A stretch of 64,000 nucleotides of DNA from Pichia kudriavzevii (GCF_003054445.1 NC_042509.1:1054001-1118000); one strand, 5' to 3'. Numbered from the stretch's first letter, positions 1-9,823 are shown. The notes: generated by a model not told the origin, from the letters alone. Numbers and translations: made by a program.

Positions 1-625
1 CAGCATAATGGTCTGCGTCGTCATGTAGAAAAATATCCATGGTTTTGTTGAGCATATTGTCAAGCTCTTGCTCTCTTTCGATTATTTTGATGGTTTCGTT
101 GGATAGTCTCTCCAAGAAGGGCTCTTGGAAAATCCTCTTAATTGCCTTATTCTCCACCACATCTGATGGCTTTGAAATCGGTCTTAGGATTTGATCCAGC
201 CTTATCTCCTTGAGCACATCATTAAATTCATGATCTTCATTATTGTCTGAATTTTCCACCATGTGGTCGTAGTCGCCGTTTTCTGATCCAAATTCCTCAT
301 CTACCTCCTGCTGAATTCTGTCATGCAAATGGGAACTTAAGCTGTTATTGATGTACACTAGGCTTGGTTCGTACTCACCGGTGTCTTCGTTATAGAGTTG
401 GATCCTTTTCAAATCATAGTTGAACCTATTGGACACAATACTCATCCGATGGACTCCATCAACAGAATCACTCAAATTTGGCTCTACCTCTGTCCCTTTG
501 ATGACTCTAGCCTGATCTGTAGTTTGTCCACTGCAATGTCTGGCACTCTGGTCCCTCGCAAGTTTATCTTTCAAACGCAGGATGTCTTCCCTTAAAGAAA
601 CTGTCTCCGTCTCATTTAGCGCCAT
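1..625 (-). CDS. RXT2: Rxt2-like subunit of the Rpd3L histone deacetylase complex (C-terminus beyond window)
   Basis: An open frame runs from an ATG at 625 to the left edge (208 codons, cut off), with an in-frame TGA just upstream of the ATG, so the start is well supported. The N-terminal 30 residues are charged. A segment beginning SNRFNYDLKRIQLY is followed by an acidic stretch and then a block with the pattern ILRP-x-SKPSD...FLERLSNETIKIIEREQEL. That block resembles what I remember of the Rxt2 N-terminal domain (IL-x-P...PSD followed by a helix ending in E-x-Q). Rxt2 belongs to the large Rpd3 deacetylase complex and acts in the nucleus. The match is from memory and moderate. The gene is transcribed away from the DUF89 gene at 1067. 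Confidence 0.5.
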   Translation of the reverse strand, partial: MALNETETVSLREDILRLKDKLARDQSARHCSGQTTDQARVIKGTEVEPNLSDSVDGVHRMSIVSNRFNYDLKRIQLYNEDTGEYEPSLVYINNSLSSHLHDRIQQEVDEEFGSENGDYDHMVENSDNNEDHEFNDVLKEIRLDQILRPISKPSDVVENKAIKRIFQEPFLERLSNETIKIIEREQELDNMLNKTMDIFLHDDADHYA

Positions 626-1066
626 GTCTGTTGTAAGTGCTTTACCGCTTCATACAACTCCGTATCGTTTCCACGTCATAAGAAACAGAAGCTTTACAGA
701 TGGACACCCTTTGTCGGTTATCTGTAAAAAAAATACGGAAAATGCGAAAACCCAAAATGAAAAATACATCATTCTAATTGGGAAGAAGGGGGGGGCTTAC
801 TTTGGTTAAAGGAAGGCACAATCTTTACAAAATGGAATGTGTATGTCCCCGTATTGTTACAATGCACAAGTAAATACTTTAGTAGCATCAACAACACTTG
901 ACCTAGTGTTTTCGTGTTGGAAAATCAAAGTGCAGCAGAATCTGAAAGGCAATGGACGAGTATTTTCCGTACCTATTTTTGTGGGGTTATTTTCAAGGTT
1001 TTTCCAGTTTCATAGATACACCCTTTTTCCATCTTCCTTTCAAACACGAGCAATTCCACAGATAAG
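626..1066. other. Divergent intergenic region between the Rxt2-like and DUF89 genes
   Basis: This 441-bp shared upstream region holds A-rich stretches, a short poly-G run near 788 and small open frames without family resemblance. I see no RNA gene or repeat in it. Confidence 0.6.
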
Positions 1067-2434
1067 ATGAGTTCAATTCCACCCGTATACAACCTAGGGG
1101 ATCCAAAATCTTTTGCGTTCTCTACCTGTAGAGAAAGATGGCCGAAAATCATGAAACGAGCAAAGGCTGATGTTATCTCCCATATAGAGAAGTCCAATGA
1201 TAAAGAATTGAAGGAGCAAGGTGAAATCATTGCCAGGGATATCGACACGATCATTGCTAGCTTTCACGGCAATGCACCAATTAAACGCTTCTCGTCTAAA
1301 GATGTTTCACTGATTCCAAGTTTGCAATCTTACAACGATGAATTGGATACACTTGATTCGCAACCATCTTGGTTGAATGGTCCATGGTTATTCACTGAAT
1401 GTTATTTGTATAGATTGCTAGATTTGAAAATAAAGCAACATAGCAAGTGGTTTGAATTCGACGTTTTCGAAGATTTGAAGAGAAGCACTTTCAAATCTTC
1501 ACAATCCGGTATTTACGAACTTGCAATAAGATCTAAATGTTTGAGTGAAGAGTTGAAGAGAACTTCTGAACCGGACATTGAGAAATTGAAGATTTTATTT
1601 GAGGAATTTATTGACATTTCATTATGGGGTAATGCCACTGATTTGTCGTTGTTAGCAAATGCCACTCTAGAGGATATTCAATCTAGACAAGGAAAGGAAG
1701 CCCGGGCCAAATCTGCAAAGAACATTATTGACAACGACCTTCCTGAAGCGTGGGAGAGACTTCTTTCAGTTCCATTTGAGCAAAGAAGAATTGATATCGT
1801 CTTGGATAATGCAGGTTTTGAGTTTTATACAGATTTGGGATTGACTCTTTTCCTTCTAGATTCAAAGCTCGTAAACAACGTTACTTTCCATTGTAAGACA
1901 AGACCATGGATGGTTAGTGATACAATGGTTAAAGATTTCGATCTTTGGATACAAGACATGAAAAACACTGAATGGTTTCCGGACCATCGTGAAGAACTCG
2001 ATTACTTTGTGGATTCTATCATTTCTTATTATAAGTGCGGTAAGTTCCACTTGACCGATTCCGAATTTTGGACCTCTGCATTAGATTATTGGAGACTATC
2101 CCCAGAGGAAACTAAATACGGAGGTGCTCAGTTGTACGAATACTTTCAAGATTCTACTATAGTTATCATCAAGGGTGACTTGAACTATAGAAAATTAACA
2201 GGTGACAGAGAATGGCCTAAAACCACACCATTTAAAACAGCACTTAACTCTCTAGCACATTCCAACATCCATATTCTGGCATTGAGAACCTGCAAGGCTG
2301 ATGTTTGTGTTGGATTACCGGATGGGCTAGAAGAAGAACTAGTTGAAAACTGGAAAAAAGCTGGTAACGAAGTAGGTGAATTATGGTGCTCTTCTGGTAA
2401 ATGGGCTGTTATTTCTTATAGTCCAGGTAATTGA
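1067..2434 (+). CDS. DUF89/ARMT1-family metal-dependent damage-control phosphatase (YMR027W/Hrt2 type)
   Basis: The 455-residue protein is a full-length member of the DUF89 family, Mn/Ni-dependent phosphatases proposed to clear damaged or overflow sugar phosphates such as fructose 1-phosphate. Visible family signatures are the N-terminal helical segment with WPKIM and PSWLNGPWLFTECYLYRLL, the metal-site DNAGFE at residues 247-252 (Asp247, Asn248), the KTRPWMVSDT block at 277-286, and KGDLNYRKL at 369-377. These occur in the usual order and the length is typical of the S. cerevisiae protein YMR027W. The ATG at 1067 gives the expected start PPVYNLGDPKSFA. The protein is expected to be soluble. 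It has no operon-like partner; its 3' end faces MPE1. Confidence 0.9.
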   Translation: MSSIPPVYNLGDPKSFAFSTCRERWPKIMKRAKADVISHIEKSNDKELKEQGEIIARDIDTIIASFHGNAPIKRFSSKDVSLIPSLQSYNDELDTLDSQPSWLNGPWLFTECYLYRLLDLKIKQHSKWFEFDVFEDLKRSTFKSSQSGIYELAIRSKCLSEELKRTSEPDIEKLKILFEEFIDISLWGNATDLSLLANATLEDIQSRQGKEARAKSAKNIIDNDLPEAWERLLSVPFEQRRIDIVLDNAGFEFYTDLGLTLFLLDSKLVNNVTFHCKTRPWMVSDTMVKDFDLWIQDMKNTEWFPDHREELDYFVDSIISYYKCGKFHLTDSEFWTSALDYWRLSPEETKYGGAQLYEYFQDSTIVIIKGDLNYRKLTGDREWPKTTPFKTALNSLAHSNIHILALRTCKADVCVGLPDGLEEELVENWKKAGNEVGELWCSSGKWAVISYSPGN

Positions 2435-2534
2435 TTTTTCCCCTCGTTCTTATTTTGTTTAGAAGAAGTAGTATATAAGTTTAGATAGAACTTTAAACTC
2501 AACAAACTCAAAACAGAGGTTGCGAAGTATTTTA

Positions 2535-3818
2535 TTACTTTGGCTGTTGCCCCGGGCTATTTTGCTGTGAATGCATACTGTTTGCTACTGGGTTTGGCGT
2601 GTTCGAATTCATGTAAGGATTCATGAATGGCATGAAAGGAGGCATGCCCATGTTTAAAGCAGGCATATTCATCATATTTGGCATTGGCATCATCGGCATT
2701 GTCATTCCTGGTGGTTTGAGCTGTTGCCTCTTGGGCGAGTTACCCTCTTCTTTCTTTGCCTTAGACTTCTCTTCAATGTATCCTGTAATTTTTTTCTGTA
2801 GCTCTTCATCTGGTGTTAAAGTATCCAAATATATCTGTTCTTTCTTACAGTTTGGACATGTAAAATCGTCTTCAATAAGTTTGTCCTCAATGTACTTTCT
2901 TGAATATACTTTATTGCAGCATGGTGTTCGTACTGGATTCTTCCATAGCTTCCCTGTTTCAGGGTCTTTCAATTCGCCATCTTCTACATCAATATCATCG
3001 GTGTTGGCTAGTTTTTCTCCCTTTTTAATATTTTGAAATTGCTCCCATGCCTTAGTGTCAGCAACAGCAACCACGTACTTACCTTCATCATTGACCATGT
3101 ATGTGGTACCATTTGGCGGTACATCTCCCATATTTTCGTTTGGTTTTTCAATAGTCTTCAAGTAACTTTTTGGGATACCAGTCGTTTTCCTGATACGAAC
3201 GCCTTCCCAGTTTGGATCGTTGTTTTTAGGACAATTCTTGATATTGTGTTTACCTTTTTCACCACACTTGTAACAAATGTAATAATCTGGAACAGGTTCA
3301 TTAGTTGGAGGCCTATACGTATCTACCCTAGTTGCTGTTGCTAACACGCTCTGCTGCTCGGACCACTGTTGATCCTGGGCATTAAACATCTTTTGGATCA
3401 TGTCGTCCTCATCACCATTACCAGTTGTGCCGCCTACAGCTGGTATTGCGTAATTATTAGTATTGATACTAGCCGAGTTTGAAGTGAGGTGCAATCTAGG
3501 CTTACCAGTGACATACCGTTGAACATTACCTCTTCCTTTTTTAAGTGCATTCGTTCTACGAACAATAACAGTAGCGGAACGTGGTATAACCTCATTATCA
3601 TCGACAAGTTCTCTATCATTTTCGGAGCTGAAAACGTTTGAGTCTTGTATGTTTTCAGAGCTATACAATATAATATCAACATCTGCTGAATTTAGTAAAT
3701 TATTTGCCATGATGATATCACGCTTCAGCTCAAAAACGGTCAGCCCCGTACCGTCAAATTTGATAGTGGCAATGTGGTCGGGCTTTTGTGAACGAAATCT
3801 GTAGTAAATGACAGCCAT
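2535..3818 (-). CDS. MPE1: Mpe1, RING/zinc-knuckle subunit of the cleavage and polyadenylation factor
   Basis: Mpe1 is the RBBP6-type subunit of CPF and is needed for mRNA 3'-end cleavage and polyadenylation in the nucleus. Domains in order are an N-terminal DWNN ubiquitin-like domain (about 1-91, starting MAVIYYRF with FDGTGLTVFELKRDI), a CCHC zinc knuckle (CYKCGEKGKHNIKNC, about 180-194), a divergent RING/U-box (CCNKVYS...CPNCKKEQ, about 297-327), and a Met/Pro-rich C-terminus. The frame extends upstream to 3887, but only through a GTG, and the family begins at MAVIYY, so I chose the ATG at 3818 (427 residues; the S. cerevisiae protein is about 440). It is divergent from TOA2, 192 bp away. 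Confidence 0.95.
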   Translation of the reverse strand: MAVIYYRFRSQKPDHIATIKFDGTGLTVFELKRDIIMANNLLNSADVDIILYSSENIQDSNVFSSENDRELVDDNEVIPRSATVIVRRTNALKKGRGNVQRYVTGKPRLHLTSNSASINTNNYAIPAVGGTTGNGDEDDMIQKMFNAQDQQWSEQQSVLATATRVDTYRPPTNEPVPDYYICYKCGEKGKHNIKNCPKNNDPNWEGVRIRKTTGIPKSYLKTIEKPNENMGDVPPNGTTYMVNDEGKYVVAVADTKAWEQFQNIKKGEKLANTDDIDVEDGELKDPETGKLWKNPVRTPCCNKVYSRKYIEDKLIEDDFTCPNCKKEQIYLDTLTPDEELQKKITGYIEEKSKAKKEEGNSPKRQQLKPPGMTMPMMPMPNMMNMPALNMGMPPFMPFMNPYMNSNTPNPVANSMHSQQNSPGQQPK

Positions 3819-4010
3819 GTTTAGGGTGTAAGCCTGAGATAAATATATTGATAAATACAATACAGTGAAAAAAAAAGGAGAAGGCACTTTTGAAGTTGAT
3901 TGCGCCAGAAGTTTTGAACTTTTTATTTCATGTTTTCAGGAGTGTGTTGTTTCACTTCTAAGTTGCACAAGCTCTCCTATAGAGATTACCTTTGGACAAG
4001 AACATACATT

Positions 4011-4413
4011 ATGAACGGGCCTTCATATTACGAGTTCTATAGAAGGAGCACGTATGTACATTTTCTACCTTCCGATACCTCTGGACATCACGGATTACTA
4101 ACCCAGCCATTTCTTTTTTAGTGTTGGTGCAACTTTAGCAGATGCGCTTGATACACTGATTGTGGACCAGCGTATCCAACCTCAACTTGCAATGAAAGTA
4201 TTGGAAAACTTTGATAGAGTCACATCCGAACGTCTCCGTACAGATGTCAAGGCAAAGATGTCATTCAAAGGTCATTTGAGCACATACAGATTCTGTGATG
4301 ACGTATGGACCTTTGTTATTAAAGATGTTGTTATGAAATTAGATGGAGGAGAGTCCATAGATGTTGGAAAGTTCAAGATAGTTGCTTGTAACAGCAAGAA
4401 ATCAGGAGAATAG
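4011..4413 (+). CDS. TOA2: TFIIA small subunit Toa2 (spliced; intron 4052-4121)
   Basis: Toa2 is the small (gamma) subunit of general transcription factor TFIIA, which stabilises TBP on promoter DNA. Exon 1 (4011-4051) encodes MNGPSYYEFYRRS plus two bases. A 70-nt intron follows with GTATGT at 4052, branch site TACTAAC at 4096-4102 and AG at 4120-4121. Exon 2 (4122-4413) continues TVGATLADALDTLI. The spliced 110-residue protein matches yeast Toa2 throughout, including YYE-x-YRRST, the helical LADALDTLI segment, FCDDVWTF, and the C-terminal KIVACNSKK. The intron lies in the YRRST motif, so without splicing the protein would lose its N-terminus. It is convergent with SEC12. Confidence 0.97.
4052..4121 (+). 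other. Spliceosomal intron of TOA2
   Basis: The intron is 70 nt long, with 5' splice site GTATGT (4052-4057), branch site TACTAAC (4096-4102) and 3' AG (4120-4121) preceded by a T-rich tract. Removing it restores the conserved YRRST-VGATLADALD reading. Confidence 0.95.
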
Positions 4414-4619
4414 CTGTGTTTTTTTTTTTTGGGATCAAGCTGTCGGTTTGATTCTCCACCCAAAAGGTGAGTTGTATAATTCCTTGTGCCAATCTGTTCG
4501 GACATGGTAGGCATGAGTCGAGAAGTTTTACGAAAACAGATATACGCTTAGAAAATCTCTACAGTATTAGTGATCACACCTTGAATTGATTATCATTATA
4601 AAATATTGCTTTATATTAG

Positions 4620-7322
4620 TTACAACTCGTCTTTTACAAGATCCGAATCGGTTACAGCAGTGACCTCGACGCCAGCCGCTTTCAAAATACCATCCCCTGA
4701 ATCAGCTTCTTTAACCGTAGCGGCTTCTGTGCTATTTGCAATCTTTTCTAAGATCTCTCTAGTGATTTTGGAAGCTTCAGCAATAACCCCGCTTGAAGGA
4801 TCTGTATATACTTCACTCGATGGTTCGATCTGGATAGATACTTGGGATGTTGGTAATTTTTTTTCAGATAGCAATTCTTCAAGGATTCTTTCCTCCTCCT
4901 TCAGTATTGCCTCCTTGGGGTTGTCGTATATTTCCTTAGCTGGTTCAATTTGAAGGGACACTGTGGGCTCTGTCGAAAATGTAGTTGTTACTGCATCCTC
5001 CTTATGTCTAGCTCCCGTTGAACCTAATAGTTTGGATCCCAATTCTTCATAGTTTATTTCTTTTTCACGTAAACTTGCCTGGTCTTTGTCATCAAAAGTT
5101 TCTATGTGTGGTTCAACCTGAATACCAACATCTGTAGTTTTCACACTGCCGACTTGATGGAGCGAACTTTCGACAACTGCTTTAACCATTTCTGACTCTT
5201 CAACTAAGTCAACTGGTTGTGCAGATAAGGTAATAGACCTTGAAGTCCCAGGGACAGATTCAAAAGAGGTAGGAGCAGTAGTAGTTACGGTGGTGGTATT
5301 ACCGACATTTGACTCAGAAACTGCACTTTCTTCAGTCGCAATTTCAGAAGATGAACTGGATCCTTTTAGAGTAGGTTCTTTCATGGTAGTTGAAACATCT
5401 GTAGTTGTAACTATTACTTCCTTAGTGACGTATTGGACAACAACTGAAGTGGTTATGCTGAAAGATGTCTCAACACTTGTTTCCACAGATGTGATCTTCT
5501 CTACAGAAGTAAATATTGCCGTCTCAGTGGCAGTTGACGTTTCTGTTTGAATTAAAACTGAGGTAATTTCTTTGGTTACTTCTTTGGTGATCGGTTCCAC
5601 AGAAGCATTAGTTGCTGCTAACAAAGACCTTTCTGATGTTGTCGTCATATATGATCTTCCCGAAGCTACGTCTGATGTATGGATTCCATTTGGAGAATTA
5701 TATACTAAGGGTTGCTGCTCAAAACTCGACACTGCTGATTTAGAATCAATGTTTTCCCGATCATTGTCCACTCTCTCTTCTGTAACCACCCCGTAATGAC
5801 TGACAGTTATACTAGACACCGTATTTGATGTGATACCAATGTCTGAAGCCGATAAAGATGCATTCAAGACGTTGTTATGGAAACTTTGAGAGGACTTTGC
5901 CGTTAAAGGGGTCACCGTTGTAAAATCTGACACGATATCATTGCTAACTGTCAAATCTGCTAAGCGAACAGAAGAAGTTAGTTGCGTGACAGAGCTGGTA
6001 TAATCAAGTGAAAGAGTAGCAGTATTTGCCAAGCAAGAGGAACTGGTTAATCTTTCAAGAGATGTAAGTGCACTAGAGGTGGCCAAACTTTCATGCGGGG
6101 TAGTTGATTCGGCGGTTGTTGAGCTATCAAACGATTGGATAGGCTCTACAGTAAAATAACTTGAAGAGTCCTGCGGCTTGTATGCTTCATATAGCTCAAT
6201 GGTTTTATTGACAGCCACATTAATGTATCCATGTTCATATAAATATTGAGTGCCGATACCAAGTAACACAACAAATATTATTGAAACAATATATTGGAAA
6301 ATAGTAGAGAGTAAAGACTTTGAAGCAGCAAAATTATCAGGAACCTCAACAATATTTACAGTATTAGCTGCAGAACATGATGCAATGTATTTGCCGTTTT
6401 CAGAGAATACCACTTTTGTTATTGCAAATTCATGAACCTTGTTCAAGATTTTAACAACTTTAAAATCAGATGTTCTCACTAACAACAAGGAATAATTGGA
6501 CGTGGCTAAAACTGTCAAGTTATTATTGACATTGACGTCCATCGAAGTAATACCTTTCATACTTTTCATGATAACCTTTTGTTGAATAACCTTAGAGCTG
6601 GAAATTGAAAATTTTGCAATAAAGGCGTCTTTATTCTTTGATCCACTGATTATAACTTCGTTGTTGTTCAAAAATCTTACCTTCGACATCAAAAATTGTA
6701 ATTTCGTCTTGAAAACTGATCTTCCAGTAATCAAAGAAATGACTTCAAAAACATTGGACGTGATATAGCACATCAATTTACCATCTTGGGAGATGGTGAT
6801 GTCCTTTACGTCACCGTCAGTCACAATCTTAAATTTCTCCTCCAAATCGCCAACTGATTCAACAATATAAATAGAAGAAGGAATGTCGCTCATCACAATA
6901 ACCCCGACCGATCCATCTTGCGATACCGCTGTTAATTTTTGATAGATGGTAGAGTTTGTATTTGGATGGATTTGCACACTTTCTACAAACTTCAAATGTT
7001 CGTTTTCAAATTTGAACTTCCGTAGGTGCTTATTGACGCCCTTTGCCATCATTGGCGAGCTTTCATTAATACCGGTCAGAATGGTACCATTTCCAACATC
7101 TAAAGACATTACTGAATCTTCATTGTCATTCAGGGTCAATTCCCTGTATCTTTTAATCGGCTTCTTTTCGTTCCCTGGTTGAATCAATATTGCCGTCATT
7201 TTATTTGGGATACCATTATTGCCATCTCCACCACCACCTGCAACAATCACAGTATGGTCGTTCACAAAAGCCGCCCCATACACTGGGTACCCAAGATTGA
7301 GGCTCCAGTTGTTCAGTTTCAT
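4620..7322 (-). CDS. SEC12: Sec12, ER-membrane guanine nucleotide exchange factor for Sar1
   Basis: Sec12 loads Sar1 with GTP at the ER to start COPII coat assembly. Residues 1 to about 334 form the cytosolic WD40-type propeller, with the glycine-rich potassium loop GGGGDGNNGIPNK at 29-41. One membrane segment follows at about 335-357 (IVSIIFVVLLGIG). The remaining 540 residues are a Ser/Thr-rich luminal domain ending in KDEL, an ER retrieval signal. At 900 residues it is far longer than S. cerevisiae Sec12 (471) and closer to its paralogue Sed4, whose luminal domain is also long. Near the C-terminus the motif [IL]Q[IV]EP recurs at about residues 734, 790 and 830. The ATG at 7322 gives the canonical N-terminus. 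Confidence 0.93.
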   Translation of the reverse strand: MKLNNWSLNLGYPVYGAAFVNDHTVIVAGGGGDGNNGIPNKMTAILIQPGNEKKPIKRYRELTLNDNEDSVMSLDVGNGTILTGINESSPMMAKGVNKHLRKFKFENEHLKFVESVQIHPNTNSTIYQKLTAVSQDGSVGVIVMSDIPSSIYIVESVGDLEEKFKIVTDGDVKDITISQDGKLMCYITSNVFEVISLITGRSVFKTKLQFLMSKVRFLNNNEVIISGSKNKDAFIAKFSISSSKVIQQKVIMKSMKGITSMDVNVNNNLTVLATSNYSLLLVRTSDFKVVKILNKVHEFAITKVVFSENGKYIASCSAANTVNIVEVPDNFAASKSLLSTIFQYIVSIIFVVLLGIGTQYLYEHGYINVAVNKTIELYEAYKPQDSSSYFTVEPIQSFDSSTTAESTTPHESLATSSALTSLERLTSSSCLANTATLSLDYTSSVTQLTSSVRLADLTVSNDIVSDFTTVTPLTAKSSQSFHNNVLNASLSASDIGITSNTVSSITVSHYGVVTEERVDNDRENIDSKSAVSSFEQQPLVYNSPNGIHTSDVASGRSYMTTTSERSLLAATNASVEPITKEVTKEITSVLIQTETSTATETAIFTSVEKITSVETSVETSFSITTSVVVQYVTKEVIVTTTDVSTTMKEPTLKGSSSSSEIATEESAVSESNVGNTTTVTTTAPTSFESVPGTSRSITLSAQPVDLVEESEMVKAVVESSLHQVGSVKTTDVGIQVEPHIETFDDKDQASLREKEINYEELGSKLLGSTGARHKEDAVTTTFSTEPTVSLQIEPAKEIYDNPKEAILKEEERILEELLSEKKLPTSQVSIQIEPSSEVYTDPSSGVIAEASKITREILEKIANSTEAATVKEADSGDGILKAAGVEVTAVTDSDLVKDEL

Positions 7323-7534
7323 TGTTCAGTGGAATTGGGGTTTGTTATGGTGGAGTTGGGGGTTAGCTATGACAAAGAGAAGTTTGAAATGAACAGCTGC
7401 GCAGCAATTTTTGATGTGAAATTGAGGAGTATCCGAATTTCCATGTAATGCTGCTGCTACGAAACATCTACTGATAGCACTTGATGTTGTGCATTGATAT
7501 ATACAGATACATGGGTATATACCTCTATTTTTGT

Positions 7535-9232
7535 TTACTCCATATACTCATCAAAACCAGGCTCTATGTCAACCGGTCCATGATCTAGTGCTGTAGAGAA
7601 ATCGAAATGTGGCTCTTCGTCTATAGGTCCCTTGTCCTGGTTTTCGTCACTGGGCATATCGCCTGTCCATTTCCCGTTTTCTTTTAGCTTTTTGTTTTCT
7701 TCAGGATCAATGTCATCGGTGAACCCATCTTCACCCAAAACAAACGAGTAGTCGTCGTTTTTGCATTGAACTGAGTACATGATCCAGGGAAATGATTGCA
7801 TCTTAAGTTGGTCTTCCTTGATTGTTAAGAAATTCACCTTAAGTCCTGAGTATAGCATGTTTCGTAAAGTGAACTCAACAAGTACAACCCTATCGTTTTC
7901 TATATAGTTCTTGTTATTTCTTTTGTTTGTCGATATCAGACCTTTTCCGACTTTGTCAAACTCCGACCCGAGCTCAAAATAAAATAAGTCATTTCTCTCT
8001 TGCCTTCCACGATCCTTGTTTTCGTGGTATTTGGTAATGAGCAGCTTCTCTTGTAAAAGGTCAAACTCTGCCATCATTTCACCCCTCATAGTTCCCTGGA
8101 TCTTCTCAACATTCCAAACAATGCACTCATCGTCTAAACTGTGAATGACAGCACCTAGTTTTGTTTTAAATTTCATTGGCTTATTGAAATCAATGTAAAG
8201 AACAGGATGTCTAATTATTAAGGGTATGCGTATGTGTACATCACTCATACTAAACTTTCTCTTAAACGTAGTTATCATCTCCACTTTGATTCGAAGCTTG
8301 TAGTTCCCATTTCTGCTGTATATTCGATATATTGGTTTTACAAGTATTGGTGGTTGTAAAACATTTGTGTCGATTATTTGGTAGTTTAAGAGATCAAACT
8401 CCCCGTCGGGTGGTACAAATTGAATTGTTTTGCCACTGATTTTGTTTAAATCTACGCATTGATGGTACTGGATATTATTGAAAATGGACTTCCCATCTTC
8501 AAATGTTTCATTTAAACCTAGCTTCAAATCAGGCATTCCAGATAAATATGACTTGCATTTGATATCACCAATAATTTCATTTCTAACAACCTTATGGATT
8601 TTATGATTATACTTGAATTTCAAATTCTCTTCAAAATTAATAAAAAACTCATTTTTGTTATAGAAGATACCCTTTGGTCTCCAGGAGACTTTTGTAGTTG
8701 CCGTCCTCGAAATAGACGAATTGATTTCGGTTTCAACCTGCTTCTCCATTAAGTCGATTTCTTCGGTAACATGTGATGCATCGAGGTAGTCCTCTGGTTT
8801 TATCATTGTTTTGATGTAATCTTTCAAAATTGAAAATTCCGTCAACTGGGGGATCCCAAAATCCATACATTCATCAAACAATTCATAGATGAGTATGAAA
8901 TTGTCCTTCACCAAATCTGCTGTTATCAGAGGTGTTTTAATCATTTTATAATGTAGAAAATACTTTGTTAGTAGTTCACTGAATTTATCCAAGTATGTCA
9001 TGTAGAGTATCAAGTTTATATCTGAGAAGGCAGGTATCATGAAAATCACCTTGTGTTTCTTCAAGTGTATGTAAGTTATTCCCTTATTGGTTAGTACAGG
9101 TGAATCAAAAGGATGCGAATTCAACACTGCCGCTTTAAACCCTTGCACGATTGCGTGTACATCCAAATCATATTGATATTGTCGTTGGAGCAAGAGATTG
9201 AACTCACTATCTAGGATGAAGATGGCTGCCAT
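7535..9232 (-). CDS. APM2: Clathrin adaptor medium (mu) subunit, AP-1 mu/Apm2-like
   Basis: The protein has 565 residues with the adaptor mu architecture: an N-terminal longin domain (about 1-140, MAAIFILDSEFNLLLQ) and a mu-homology domain opening with SWRPKGIFYNKNEFFINFEE at about 182 and containing EIIGDIKCKSYLSGMPDLKLGLNE. Such subunits recognise cargo sorting signals at the trans-Golgi network and endosomes. AP-1 mu proteins share the SWRPxGI and SGMPDLKLG blocks. The extra length, the weaker longin domain and the end SFPWIMYSV...DDYSFVLG favour the Apm2 branch over Apm1. A 65-residue acidic tail (501-565) carries two related decapeptides (GPIDEEPHFD and GPVDIEPGFD). The Apm1/Apm2 choice needs a phylogeny. 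Confidence 0.75.
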   Translation of the reverse strand: MAAIFILDSEFNLLLQRQYQYDLDVHAIVQGFKAAVLNSHPFDSPVLTNKGITYIHLKKHKVIFMIPAFSDINLILYMTYLDKFSELLTKYFLHYKMIKTPLITADLVKDNFILIYELFDECMDFGIPQLTEFSILKDYIKTMIKPEDYLDASHVTEEIDLMEKQVETEINSSISRTATTKVSWRPKGIFYNKNEFFINFEENLKFKYNHKIHKVVRNEIIGDIKCKSYLSGMPDLKLGLNETFEDGKSIFNNIQYHQCVDLNKISGKTIQFVPPDGEFDLLNYQIIDTNVLQPPILVKPIYRIYSRNGNYKLRIKVEMITTFKRKFSMSDVHIRIPLIIRHPVLYIDFNKPMKFKTKLGAVIHSLDDECIVWNVEKIQGTMRGEMMAEFDLLQEKLLITKYHENKDRGRQERNDLFYFELGSEFDKVGKGLISTNKRNNKNYIENDRVVLVEFTLRNMLYSGLKVNFLTIKEDQLKMQSFPWIMYSVQCKNDDYSFVLGEDGFTDDIDPEENKKLKENGKWTGDMPSDENQDKGPIDEEPHFDFSTALDHGPVDIEPGFDEYME

Positions 9233-9414
9233 TGTTCAAAGGGTAGCAATCTCTAGGGTGAAAGAAAGTATTGTTGAGGTGGAATGGTGGTTGTTACATG
9301 TGCAGAGTGAACGCGATCTACAATGTGTACACATTCCCAAATTGATTGCTGTTAATCCTCCCACCCTGCATTTATACCTTCCTAACCCTGTTGGATGAGC
9401 TGCACCCCGCAAAA

Positions 9415-9732
9415 ATGAAACTCAACGCACTACAGATCAAGACACTTGTAGCTGCGGTGCCCAAGTGGCAGTTTGTTCCAGCAATTACAGACAACGCATG
9501 TGATAAGCTTACCAGGAAATATCAGTTCAGAAGCTTTGAAGAGTCCTGGTGTTTCCTCACACGTGTGGCTATGAAATCCCATAAACTGGGGCACCATCCA
9601 TTGATAAAGAATTTGTACAATGTTGTTGAGCTTGAATTAACTACCCATGATGTACAGGGCTTGAGTGAACTTGATTTCAAAATGGCCAAATCGATAGAGA
9701 AAGCTGCTAATCAATTGGGGGTCAAAGACTAG
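9415..9732 (+). CDS. Pterin-4a-carbinolamine dehydratase (PCD/DCoH family)
   Basis: This 105-residue protein carries the PCD signature: FRSFEESWCFLTRVAMKSHKLGHHP, then a tyrosine, TTHDVQGLSELD, and a following helix. The HHP...H...D residues are the active-site set that dehydrates 4a-hydroxytetrahydropterins. S. cerevisiae has a small homologue (YHL018W) reported from mitochondria. An upstream extension exists only from a TTG at 9346, so the ATG at 9415 (MKLNALQIKTL) is the likely start. The gene is divergent from the adaptor gene, 182 bp away. No aromatic amino-acid hydroxylase is visible nearby, so the physiological substrate is unknown. Confidence 0.85.
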   Translation: MKLNALQIKTLVAAVPKWQFVPAITDNACDKLTRKYQFRSFEESWCFLTRVAMKSHKLGHHPLIKNLYNVVELELTTHDVQGLSELDFKMAKSIEKAANQLGVKD

Positions 9733-9823
9733 ATAATGAAAAGAAAATATAAATATGATCATACAGTTATATATATAATGAATTTATGAATGTGGTAGTT
9801 ATGTCAATTTCAAGCCATAGGGG

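Noticed and set aside
973-1254. Minus-strand 93-codon frame overlapping the DUF89 gene start
   Set aside because: It lies opposite a well-supported gene and has no recognisable motif.
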